This document shows positions 1 to 9,392 of a DNA stretch of 64,000 nt, in pieces. The first letter of the stretch is position 1, and every line of letters begins with the position of its first letter. The notes beneath the pieces are model-generated. The model saw only the letters and a list, made by a program, of their open reading frames with translations. It was not told the origin of the DNA and did no database searches. The stretch is from Isotricha intestinalis. Taxonomy: Eukaryota > Ciliophora > Litostomatea > Vestibuliferida > Isotrichidae. The DNA lies in the NCBI GenBank assembly GCA_023807065.1, contig JAJJLU010000350.1, positions 18,524 through 82,523 on the forward strand. The letters run 5' to 3'. The position numbers were made by a program, and so were the translations under genes.

Positions 1-1
1 G

Positions 2-940
2 GCTGGTGGAGGAACTAATATTTATAATGCTTTAAATGGTGCAATTGAAAATATTCTTGAATCTGAAAATAAAAATAAAAGAATTATTTTAATTACTGAT
101 ATGATGGATAATGAACCTGATAAAAAATTAGAAGAATTATTTAAAGAATGTGTTAATAAATATAATATTTTAATTACTATTGTTGCAATAGGAAGCGAAT
201 CAAATACTTCTTTAGCTAATCATTTATGTAAAGAAAAAGGATGTAATTATTTTTCTGCTGTTGAAGATGAAGATATAGAATATTTTTTAGTTAAAAATTT
301 TAAATATATTACTTTTCCTTTATGTTATGATATGAAAGTTGAAATTGATGAAAATAAAGAATTTGAAGTTGAAAAAGTAATTGGAATTGAAAATGGAGAA
401 AATAATTTTTTTAAAAATGCAGAGGCACCAAATAATATTAATGATAATAATGAAAATAATGATGCTCCTCCTATAATAAATAATAATGATAATTTTGGTA
501 AAATTGTTTTTGAAGAAAATTCAGTTTTTCCTTCAGAATTAACTATTCATAATGGTGATTTTTATCAAAAAGGAGGTTTAATAATTTTAAAAATTAAATT
601 TGTAAATGAAGATATTAAACCTACAATAAATTTTAGATTAAATTATTCAGGAAGAAATGGAGAAAAATATTCCCAAAATTATTCTATTGATTTTAATGAT
701 TCAATAAATCCTTGTGATTCATTAGAAACTGGAATTTCATTATATTATTATGGTTCTATTATGGAAGAGTTTTATAGAGAAAAAAGAAATAAAAAAGATA
801 AAGCTTTTTATATAGAAAAAATTGATATTTGTAAAAAATTCCTTCAAGAACATTATAATACTTATGATAATAATGATAAAATGAAAAAAGAATATTTGAA
901 TCATTTAGAACAATGTAATAATTTTTATAATAAATATTAA
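2..940 (+). CDS. VWA-domain protein, 5' truncated by the window edge
   Basis: The reading frame is open from base 2, so the N-terminus lies outside the window; the ATG at 101 is internal. The visible 312 residues begin with GGTNIYNA, the third part of a MIDAS metal site in von Willebrand factor A domains. A hydrophobic core strand, RIILITDMMD, follows near residue 30, and a second VWA strand (ILITIVAIG) near residue 56. After an Asn/Asp-rich linker (about residues 130-160) comes a beta-rich segment (FPSELTIHNGDFY onward) that I do not recognise. VWA domains bind ligands through a metal ion. In protists many such proteins are cytosolic and large, with a U-box or other domain upstream, which cannot be seen here. 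The stop is TAA. Confidence is high for the VWA fold and low for any specific role. Confidence 0.85.
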   Translation, partial: AGGGTNIYNALNGAIENILESENKNKRIILITDMMDNEPDKKLEELFKECVNKYNILITIVAIGSESNTSLANHLCKEKGCNYFSAVEDEDIEYFLVKNFKYITFPLCYDMKVEIDENKEFEVEKVIGIENGENNFFKNAEAPNNINDNNENNDAPPIINNNDNFGKIVFEENSVFPSELTIHNGDFYQKGGLIILKIKFVNEDIKPTINFRLNYSGRNGEKYSQNYSIDFNDSINPCDSLETGISLYYYGSIMEEFYREKRNKKDKAFYIEKIDICKKFLQEHYNTYDNNDKMKKEYLNHLEQCNNFYNKY

Positions 941-2593
941 AATAAATTAAATCAATAATTTACTAATAAAATTTAAATTTATATAAAATATGCTTTTTAT
1001 TCTAAATTCTTTTAAAATCAAAGTAATATTTATTTATTATAAAGAATAATTTGAAAAAAAAATATTTTAATATTAATCAAAATAGTGTATTTCCTCTGGT
1101 TAATGTATTTTCATTTTTTTTGAAATTTCTACTAAATCCAGATAGCCAGGATCTTCTATAAAATAAATATTCACTATTAACTAATAAATATTATATCAAT
1201 TTTAATATTAAAATCAATATTTTTATTAAAATCTTTTGATATTTATTTTTTAAAACAAAATCTGGATAGCCAAGATCCGGGAAAATGGAAAAATTTTTGA
1301 AAAATAAAAAAATCCGGATAGCCAAGGAGATTACGGTATTTTATTTATTCAATTAAATTTGATTTAATTGAGTATATAATAAAATAAATAAAAATAAATA
1401 GAATTTGGATATTTTATCTCACTTATGAAACAATAAAAAAGCATTTTTTTAGTTTTAATTTTTTTAAATTTAGTTAATTCTTTATTAATATCATCTTTAT
1501 TCATTTTTTATAAGAAATATAAATTTAAAAATAATGTTATAATTTCAAAAATATGTTATAATAAAACCTTTATATTTAATTTTTCATTCACACAATTGAA
1601 TCATTGAAAAATAATATATTAAAATAAAAAACAAAATTCTTTAATAAAATTACATTTATTTTAATTAGATTAGATATATTTTAATAAAAATTCAATATAT
1701 GTATTGATTTTTATATAATTATGCATTTAAAATAAAAACATTTTAATTAAAATATTATATTATAACTAAATATTAGATTAATTTAAGTCATGTATATTAT
1801 ATTTAAATGAAACATTATAAATAGTATTATATAAAAATTAAAAATAGAACCTTCAATGGAAGAAATTAATAAATAAGAAATATTACAAAAATGAAATTTA
1901 TATTTTTTGAAAGAATTTATATTAAAGTGTTATTTATATGTATGAAAAAAATACCTTATGATCATAAAAATATTCTCAAACAGTTTTGTAAAATAGAATT
2001 TATTTAAATATGTGTAAATTTATTTGAAAGACCCAAAAATAAAAATATATAAATACATATATTCCTTTTTTTATTTTGTATTATTCTTTTTAAATATTTG
2101 TTTTTAATTAATATAAATAATATAATTGTATAATATTTATATTTGATTAAAAAATATAATTTCAAGAAATTGAAAAAATTAAAATCTTTTTTCCTTTATA
2201 ATATTGATTAATAAATATAAAAAATTCATTTGAAATATGTTTGAAATACATTTGAAATATGAAACTCATTTGAAATTTTTATACAGCACCGTGTTTTTAT
2301 GAGAAAGTAAATAAAATTATAATAAAAATAATTTTATATAATATAAGAAATAATAATAATTTAAGAAATTTATTTAGGTTTTTTTAACTAAAAATAAACT
2401 AAAAATCAATTTGGATTATAATTTATTAAATATTTTAATAATATTTTTATCTTTTATATATCTATTATAAGATTTTTAATATTATTTTTTTTAATTGAAA
2501 ACTTAGATTACTACATACTAATTTCCCTTTACTTGATACTTTCTATATTTTACCTTTTGTACTATAATTATTTTACTTTTAATTAAAGTACAT
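941..2593. other. Long AT-rich intergenic region with short repeats
   Basis: No ORF or RNA gene was recognised in about 1.65 kb. It holds three imperfect copies of a GC-richer motif around GATAGCCARG (near 1136, 1260 and 1312). There is a hairpin at 1349-1371 (9-bp arms TCAATTAAA/TTTAATTGA, 5-nt loop). A short array of TTTGAAATA-type units spaced about 11 bp lies at 2228-2277. The rest is almost pure A/T. Confidence 0.6.
1136..1330. repeat. Three dispersed copies of an ATCYRGATAGCCARG motif
   Basis: The copies are at 1136-1153, 1260-1280 and 1312-1330, spaced 124 and 52 bp start to start. Each carries GATAGCCARG in otherwise AT-only DNA. In the first two the loop AGCCARG is flanked by complementary arms that differ between copies yet still pair (AGAT/ATCT in copy 1; CTGGAT/ATCCGG with one T-G pair in copy 2). 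The third copy lacks the pairing. Function is unknown. Confidence 0.55.
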
Positions 2594-4495
2594 TTAATCA
2601 TCATTTCCAAATTCTTCTCCTCCAGAACTACTTTCATCACTTTCATTACTATTCTTATTGATATTCATTTGATAATCAAAATTTTGATTTATTGTTACTT
2701 CACCTCCCATATTACCGATATTATTCATATTTCCCATATTTTTCATATTATTTATATGATTATTAATATTATTATTTTGTATTTGTTGTGCAAAATTAGA
2801 AAAATTCATTTGATTTAATTGATTCATTTGATTTGTCATTTGTCTTTGATTTTGATTCATATTCAAATATTGAATCAAATTTTGATTTAAAATATTATTT
2901 TTAACATTATTCAAATTGTTAATATTATTGATATTATTCATATTATTCATATTATTCATATTATTTATGTTGTTTATATTATTCATATTGTTCATTCTAT
3001 TGATATTATTCATATTATTCCCAGGAATTCCATAATAATTATTATAAATAATCATATTTTCATTTAAAATATTTTGATAATCATTAAAATTAAACCCTTG
3101 AGTATTGTTATTTTGAGGATTTTGTTGTAGATTATATCTAAATCCTCTTCCAATTAAATGATTATTCATAGACAAATTTTGTTGAATAGAAAGCATATTT
3201 TCAACTTCACTTTTAGCTAACTGACATCTATTACAAATTAATCTAAATGCAAAATTTAAATTTCTACATTTTGGACATAACCAATCTCCTTTTCTCTCAA
3301 TTAATGGTTTTTTCTTCTTTTCATCAGGATTATTATTATCATCTCTTCTATTTTTATTAATTAATTTTGGCATCATTTCAATTCCACATCTATTACATTT
3401 AACTCGTGCTAAAGTTAATTATATTAATTATATTTTACTTTCAAAATTAAAATTATTACATTTTTCACATTGCCATCCTCTTTTACCAAATTTTTCAAAA
3501 ATATAATCTTCAGGATTTAATTTAGTTATTTGATTTTGTGGTTGTTGTGTCATTATAGAATTTGAATTATCTTTATTAAACATCATATTATTTTGAAAAT
3601 ATAATAGATTTCTATAAGAAGGATTAAATGAATTAAAAGGTATTTGTGTAAAATTAGGAAATTGATTAAATTGATTTTCATTTATTTCTATACCATTATT
3701 TATATTTTTCATTTTCATTTCATTAATATTTGGAAAATTAAAATTATTATTAAACATATTAGCCTCATAATTCATATTTACATTATTTTTTGGTTTAAAT
3801 TGATTGTTATTATTTCCAGGAATAATATTATTATTATTATTAATAACTTCAGTAAGCTCAGGACTTTTAGCATTATTATTATTAGAAAAAAAATTAAAAT
3901 CATTATAATTTGGAGTTTCATTAGGAGAATCTCCTTTAGGAGAAGTTATTGTATTAATATTATTTATCATTGAGTTTCTATTTGGAATTTCATTTTTATT
4001 AGAAGAAAATTGAAAATTTACTTTTTTTTTATTCTCTTCATCTAAATGAATATTTTTACTTAAATATTTAGAATATTCATCATAATATGAATACAAAGGA
4101 CTTGGATTTGATCCAGAACTGTTTTGATTATTATAAGAAGGAGTATGCTTTAATTCTTTTTGTGGAAAATTTGTCTTAGCTCTTCCTCTTTCTCTATTTG
4201 GTTGAATTGGTAAATTTATTTTATTCATTTCTTTTAATCCATCGTCTTCTATTATATTATATATAATTGGTGTGTCTTTTTGAGAAAAATTTTTTCTTTG
4301 ATGTTTTCCTTTATTTGATAATTTTTCTGGGGAATCTTGTTTATCTTTTGTATTTAAAGATAATTGTTCTATTTGATTTTGCAATTCTTTTAATGTTCTA
4401 TTTTCTTCTTTTGGTGTAAATATATTTTCTGAATTGCTCAACATTTCTGTTTGTTCTTTTTGATTGTTCGTTTCTTTTGAGTCTTCATTCTTCAT
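2594..4495 (-). CDS. Two-finger RanBP2-type zinc-finger protein, one 30-nt intron
   Basis: Exon 1 is 4495-3439 and exon 2 is 3408-2594, joined across the intron at 3409-3438, giving 623 residues. The join is compelling because it completes a RanBP2 zinc finger that either reading frame alone leaves half made: Trp341, Cys343, Cys346, then Cys357 and Cys360 with the usual W-x-C-x2-C-x3-N-x6-C-x2-C pattern adapted. A second, complete finger follows (Trp395, Cys397, Cys400, Cys411, Cys414). The N-terminal 330 residues and the C-terminal 200 are disordered and Asn-rich, with NMNN-type tandem repeats. RanBP2 fingers bind single-stranded RNA (ZRANB2-like) or ubiquitin. Two closely spaced fingers in a disordered protein suggest RNA binding, which is inference. 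The gene diverges from the LamG gene 283 bp away. Confidence 0.88.
3409..3438 (-). other. 30-nt spliceosomal intron
   Basis: In the coding direction the intron starts GTAAAATA and ends AACTTTAG. It contains in-frame stops, and removing it joins exon 1 to exon 2 after the first base of a codon and restores a complete RanBP2 zinc finger. Composition is nearly all A/T. Confidence 0.85.
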
Positions 4496-4778
4496 ATTAA
4501 TATATAATTTTTAATTTTTAATAAATAAGATTATTCAAAATTTAATTTTTAATTTTTTCTTTTTGAGATTTGTTATCTAAAGGTTTATTAAAAAGGTTTT
4601 GACTTTTTTAGTAATAATTAAAAATCAAATCAATATCATTAATTATAATATTTAAAAGATTAAATTAATTATATTGTTAAAATCAAAAATATAATAATTT
4701 TAATTAAATATAATTAAAATTTCTAAACACCTATATTAAATAAAAAAAATATAAATTAAAAATTAATTAAATATATTA

Positions 4779-5849
4779 ATGAAAAACTTAAAATTTCAGT
4801 TTTTCCTTTTAATATTACTAATAGCAACAATTATATGTAGTCAATTAAAAAAAATTCCAGAAAATCCAAATAAAAAAATTTCAAAAAAGCCAGTATTTAC
4901 AATAGAAGAAGAATGTGATTTAATAACAGAAGGTCCAATAACAATAGATTCAGATAGAATATTATTACCAAGTCCTTTAATAGATGGTTTATTATTTTAT
5001 TATTCTTTTGATTTAAATTTACCTTTAGATCAATCAGGGAGAAATAATCATCCAATCGGAAAAGTTAAACCAGGTTTTTGTTTAGGAGGAAATGGAAATA
5101 GTGCTTTATTTGATGAAGGTAATTTTCTTCAAGTTGATACAAATAATAATAATGATTTTTCTTTTAATGATTTTACTGTAACTTTTTGGTTTTATTTATT
5201 AGATTTTAATGAAATTGAAGATAAATGTCCAATTTTTTATAAAGGAAATGATAAAGAAAGTACAATATCAATTGAAATAAATGATAAAGATAAAAATTAT
5301 ATAATTAATATTGATAATAAAGAAATAATAGAATCTCGATCAAAAATAGTCTCAAAAAGATGGACACATATATCATTAATAAAAAGTGACATTGAATTAT
5401 CATTATATATAAATGGAATATTAGATACAAAAAAAACACTAAACTCAGAAATTTTAAATTTAATTAAAAATCAAATTTATATAGGTAATGTTCCATGGTT
5501 AAAAGAAAAATGTATATTAGAATTTATGATAGATGAAATTAGATTATATAAAAAATCTTTAAGTGAAGATTATATTCAAGCAGAAGCTTCTCCATCATTA
5601 GGTGGAATTGAACCAAATTTCCTTTCAATTGGTTGTTTAAATTGTTCTTTAGAAGAAGCTAATTCAAAATGTAATGAAGGTTATAAGTTATGTACTAGTT
5701 TAGAATTACATACTGGAGGTTATCATATTGCAAAAAGTTTAGGTTTAATTAATAGTGAAACTTATATTTGGACACATAATTCTCTTGATGATGAAAATAA
5801 AAATCCTTATAAAAAAGGTTTGGGCCTATGTTGTAAAATTATTAATTAA
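4779..5849 (+). CDS. Secreted LamG/concanavalin-like protein with a Cys-rich C-terminal module
   Basis: This protein has 356 residues. The first 21 or so form a signal peptide (MKNLKFQFFLLILLIATIICS). Residues about 66-270 read as a LamG/pentraxin-type jelly-roll domain: DGLLFYYSFD, a conserved DQSGRNNH, the FTVTFWFYLLDF strand, KRWTHISL, LYINGILD, and FMIDEIRLYKKSLSEDYI at the end. This is the Laminin_G_3 pattern common in secreted adhesins and carbohydrate-binding proteins. The last 80 residues are a separate module with six Cys (GCLNCS, SKCNEGYKLC, GLCC) and a HTGGYHIAKSLG motif. No membrane anchor is seen, so it is probably secreted or stays in the secretory system. The ligand is unknown. 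It converges with the next gene (82 bp). Confidence 0.8.
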   Translation: MKNLKFQFFLLILLIATIICSQLKKIPENPNKKISKKPVFTIEEECDLITEGPITIDSDRILLPSPLIDGLLFYYSFDLNLPLDQSGRNNHPIGKVKPGFCLGGNGNSALFDEGNFLQVDTNNNNDFSFNDFTVTFWFYLLDFNEIEDKCPIFYKGNDKESTISIEINDKDKNYIINIDNKEIIESRSKIVSKRWTHISLIKSDIELSLYINGILDTKKTLNSEILNLIKNQIYIGNVPWLKEKCILEFMIDEIRLYKKSLSEDYIQAEASPSLGGIEPNFLSIGCLNCSLEEANSKCNEGYKLCTSLELHTGGYHIAKSLGLINSETYIWTHNSLDDENKNPYKKGLGLCCKIIN

Positions 5850-5931
5850 AATGTTATTTTTCTTCATTAATGTTATTAAAAAATTATTTTTTTTTTTTAA
5901 ATCTTTAAAAATTAAATAAAAAAAATTTTAT

Positions 5932-6588
5932 TTAAGGTTCGTCATCTTCTGGTCTTCTAATAGCAATTTTATCATCTTTTTTACCTTGTGGATAAAATCT
6001 TTTAGGTTCTTCTATTACTTGCTTTGGTTTTTGACCAGTTTTCAAAATATCATTTTCTAATTGGTTATCTAAATTATCAGAAACAGGATCTTCAAGAATA
6101 ATATTATCTTCTTTTTGTAATGATTCATTTTTTAATAATAATGCAAGAAGAATTAATTCAATTAAAACTAATATAAATTCTAATAATAAACACCAATTTC
6201 TCATTGATTTTCCAGTACTTCCTTCTAATTGATAAATTGTTCCTATATCCCAAATATAAAATAATATAAATAGTAATTGGAAAAAAATATTTCCAAAGTT
6301 TGAATATATTAGATAATTAAAGTTAAATTTTACTTGATTATTGATTATACCAAGACACCAGAAAATATTAAGTAAAGACCATAATTCATTTTTTCTAAAA
6401 GATAAAAATAAAATTATTGGTAAGCATATAATACATAACCAAAAAATTGCTTCAATATTTGTAAATTTATTTCCAAAAACTTCTACTTCATTTAATTCAG
6501 GTAATTTGTCTTTAATGACTTTAACAACTTCTTCAGGTGTTATAGTAGTTTTTAAATCATCTTTTTTTTGAGGGAAATCTCCGTCCAT
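5932..6588 (-). CDS. Four-pass membrane protein of unknown function
   Basis: This protein has 218 residues. Four hydrophobic stretches stand out at about residues 45-66, 70-84, 93-117 and 131-152, preceded by a charged 40-residue N-terminus and followed by a charged, Asp/Glu- and Pro-containing tail with no further membrane segment. There is no signal peptide, so both termini probably face the same side. I see no catalytic motif and do not recognise the family. It lies tail to tail with the LamG gene and downstream of ARMC9 on the same strand; the spacing (104 bp to ARMC9's stop) does not indicate co-transcription. Confidence 0.75.
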   Translation of the reverse strand: MDGDFPQKKDDLKTTITPEEVVKVIKDKLPELNEVEVFGNKFTNIEAIFWLCIICLPIILFLSFRKNELWSLLNIFWCLGIINNQVKFNFNYLIYSNFGNIFFQLLFILFYIWDIGTIYQLEGSTGKSMRNWCLLLEFILVLIELILLALLLKNESLQKEDNIILEDPVSDNLDNQLENDILKTGQKPKQVIEEPKRFYPQGKKDDKIAIRRPEDDEP

Positions 6589-6692
6589 TAATATTTTTTT
6601 ATATTATTTAAAACATGATAATTTTATTTTCTTAAAAAAATTAATATTAAAATATATAAAATTTAAAAAAAATAAAATATATAAAAGAATAT

Positions 6693-9248
6693 TTAATTAT
6701 TATTATCATTATTATTGAAATCATTAAGTGTTCTAGGAATTTTATCTCTTTTTTCAAAAGCTTTAGCAGAATCACCAGGAATATAATTATTATCATTTTC
6801 ATTTCCTTCTTGAATATCTTGTTTACTATTAATGGTTCTCATTAAGCTTTTCTTGACATTGAATAATTGATTAGTTCCATTCATAGAAGAATTAGTCATT
6901 GGAGTTGTTGGTCTTCTTAAAGGACGATTATTATCTTGTGGTCTTAAAGTAGAAGAAACACTAACAAAACTTTTATAATTATTAGTATATGTTTCACACA
7001 TTGAAGGATTACTATTCATAAATGAAATTATTTTCTCTTCTTCTATTTTATTTAAGTCATTATTTCTTATTATAAAATCTCCTAATATTTTATAATGTTC
7101 TTCTAATGTATCATCATTTACTGATTCTGCATCTGCATTTTCATCATATATATTTTCATCTTCATCTTTTGAATTTATATCTTCTTCGAAATTTTCATCA
7201 TATTCTTCTTCTTCTGGTTTACTGTTTAATTCTTGTAAAATATATGATATTTGCTTTTGTAATTGTGGATTTGTACAATTTGAATTTTGTAATTTTTTAT
7301 CTAAGCCACATTTCATGGCTTCAATTTTAAATTTTTGTCTTTTTAAAAGTGAATATAAAGTCCCATTTATACAAGTTAAAACTTGAGGTGAATCTTTATC
7401 CATAAATTTAAGTAATATTTTTAAAGTTTGTTCAGCAACAGATTCAAATTTTTCTCTTCCTGCTTTTCTAAGAGATAAATTCATTATTAATGCTAAACCA
7501 TATTCAGTAGTATAATCACTTAATGAATCTCCTTGTGTAGAAAATACATCTACTATATAATGAATAACATTTAATTCAATTAATCTATTTTGAGGTTCTG
7601 CTCTTAAAGTAAATTTTTGAATTGCACCTAAACAATTTTGACGAAGTTCGCTATCTGTTTTTTCACTTATCATACATTGAACTATATCATCTATTAAATT
7701 TTCTTTTGATAATAAATAATTTCTTCCTTTATTTAAAGATGCTATTGAATTTAATAATTTCATTACTTCTAAATTTAATATTATATTTGATAAAAGTTGA
7801 TGAAGTAAATTTGAAGATTTGGATAAGGTTCCAAATATATCATAATAAAATGCTTCGAATAATGTTAATTGACGTAATTTAATATCATTTCTTCTAAAAA
7901 TTCTTAATCTAATTTCTCTGAAAATAAACCATAATTTATTATCATCTACTTTAATTTTATGATTTAAAGCCATTAAAAATTTTTTCATATCTAATAAATG
8001 AGATGGTTCATAATCTATTTGAATACTTTTTCCTTGTTGAATTGATTCATTTATTATATTTCTATCATTTTGATTTATTATTTGTTCTATATTTTCTTTT
8101 TTATAATACTTTTCATTACCATTTAAACTTTGATTGATACTTTGATTTTGATTTATTAAACTATCTTCATATTTTGAATTTCCTATTGTGTCCATATCAT
8201 CATTTTGAAACATAATATTTGAATTATTTTTATTTTTTTCTAATTCTTCTGCATTTTTTTTAAGGAAATTTTGATATTTCAATAATCTTTTATTTATTTT
8301 TTCAACTTGAGGATTTATTTCATTATTATTTTTCTTTTTATATATATCAACTAAATTAAATGACCAAGTTATTATATTTGATGCTAAATTTGTCCAAGTT
8401 CTTTGAGAATCAACAAAAGCATTTTTACTTCTTTCTTCTTTTAATTTAATTTTCTTAATTTCTTCATTTAATTTTGCATTTTCAATTTTTAATTCAGAAT
8501 TTTCAATATCATTAGAATTATTATTATTATCTTTATTTTGTATTTGATTAACATTTTTAGAAGATGGAGTAGTATAATTTCTTTTAATATTATTTAGTTT
8601 ATTATTTTCTTCATTAGCACTCATTAAATCATATAAAACAGGATATTTGAAAGAAGGAGAAGGTAAATAATTAGTAATACATTCTTTAATTTTGTCTTTT
8701 AATCCATTAACCCATTCTTGTTTAAATAATTGTTGATAACTAGGATGATTTCTAGGATTTGGAACATATGGTAAAGCATAATATGCTAAAAATTCAGTTG
8801 TTTTCGATAATTCTATTTCTTTACTATCTAAATATTTTTTAAAATTTTCCATATTTTGCTTTAATTTTTGTTGAATTTGAGGGGTAATATTTTTCTTTTC
8901 TCCTAATATTGGATATATAGCAAAATAGATTTCAAGGAAAAAATCTAATCTATTAATTGCAGGTTCATTTAATTTCATATGATTTGGAATCATTCTATTC
9001 CATTGTTGAAAAAATTCTATTTTATTTCCTGTATTAAAACTATTTATTAATATTGAGTCGTTTATTTCTTTAAAAGTCATACTATAATATTTTTCAGATT
9101 TTATTTTTTCTGATAATTCATTTTGAAAAGTATCTAAAGTTTTATTATATTCTTTTTTATATAAATATTCATGAATAAGTGATGATATCATATCAGTTTC
9201 TTTTATTATTTCATTTTGATTTAATTGTTGTTGATTTGTTTTATTCAT
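6693..9248 (-). CDS. ARMC9: ARMC9 orthologue (LisH and armadillo-repeat ciliary protein)
   Basis: The protein has 851 residues. A LisH motif lies near residues 20-52 (SLIHEYLYKKEYNKTLDTFQ). The segment TTEFLAYYALPYVPNPRNHP matches the ARMC9 hallmark, as does a later block (LSDYTTEYGLALIMNLSLRKAG, then a CINGTLYSLL segment) in the armadillo region at about 480-690. A coiled coil near 250-290 and an acidic stretch near 700-740 are also as in the family. ARMC9 is a ciliary-base/ciliary protein mutated in Joubert syndrome and linked to cilium stability and Hedgehog signalling in animals. In ciliates homologues act at basal bodies and cilia. The C-terminal 120 residues are disordered. The match is strong along the length. 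Confidence 0.95.
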   Translation of the reverse strand: MNKTNQQQLNQNEIIKETDMISSLIHEYLYKKEYNKTLDTFQNELSEKIKSEKYYSMTFKEINDSILINSFNTGNKIEFFQQWNRMIPNHMKLNEPAINRLDFFLEIYFAIYPILGEKKNITPQIQQKLKQNMENFKKYLDSKEIELSKTTEFLAYYALPYVPNPRNHPSYQQLFKQEWVNGLKDKIKECITNYLPSPSFKYPVLYDLMSANEENNKLNNIKRNYTTPSSKNVNQIQNKDNNNNSNDIENSELKIENAKLNEEIKKIKLKEERSKNAFVDSQRTWTNLASNIITWSFNLVDIYKKKNNNEINPQVEKINKRLLKYQNFLKKNAEELEKNKNNSNIMFQNDDMDTIGNSKYEDSLINQNQSINQSLNGNEKYYKKENIEQIINQNDRNIINESIQQGKSIQIDYEPSHLLDMKKFLMALNHKIKVDDNKLWFIFREIRLRIFRRNDIKLRQLTLFEAFYYDIFGTLSKSSNLLHQLLSNIILNLEVMKLLNSIASLNKGRNYLLSKENLIDDIVQCMISEKTDSELRQNCLGAIQKFTLRAEPQNRLIELNVIHYIVDVFSTQGDSLSDYTTEYGLALIMNLSLRKAGREKFESVAEQTLKILLKFMDKDSPQVLTCINGTLYSLLKRQKFKIEAMKCGLDKKLQNSNCTNPQLQKQISYILQELNSKPEEEEYDENFEEDINSKDEDENIYDENADAESVNDDTLEEHYKILGDFIIRNNDLNKIEEEKIISFMNSNPSMCETYTNNYKSFVSVSSTLRPQDNNRPLRRPTTPMTNSSMNGTNQLFNVKKSLMRTINSKQDIQEGNENDNNYIPGDSAKAFEKRDKIPRTLNDFNNNDNNN

Positions 9249-9392
9249 TTTTATGAATTAAAACTTTTTTAATTATATATTAAAGAACTATATTATTATT
9301 AATTATGAAAAAATATTTAAATTACATTTAAAAAATTAAAATAAATTATATTTTTAAAATATATAAATTTGTTAAAATATTAAAAATTAAAA

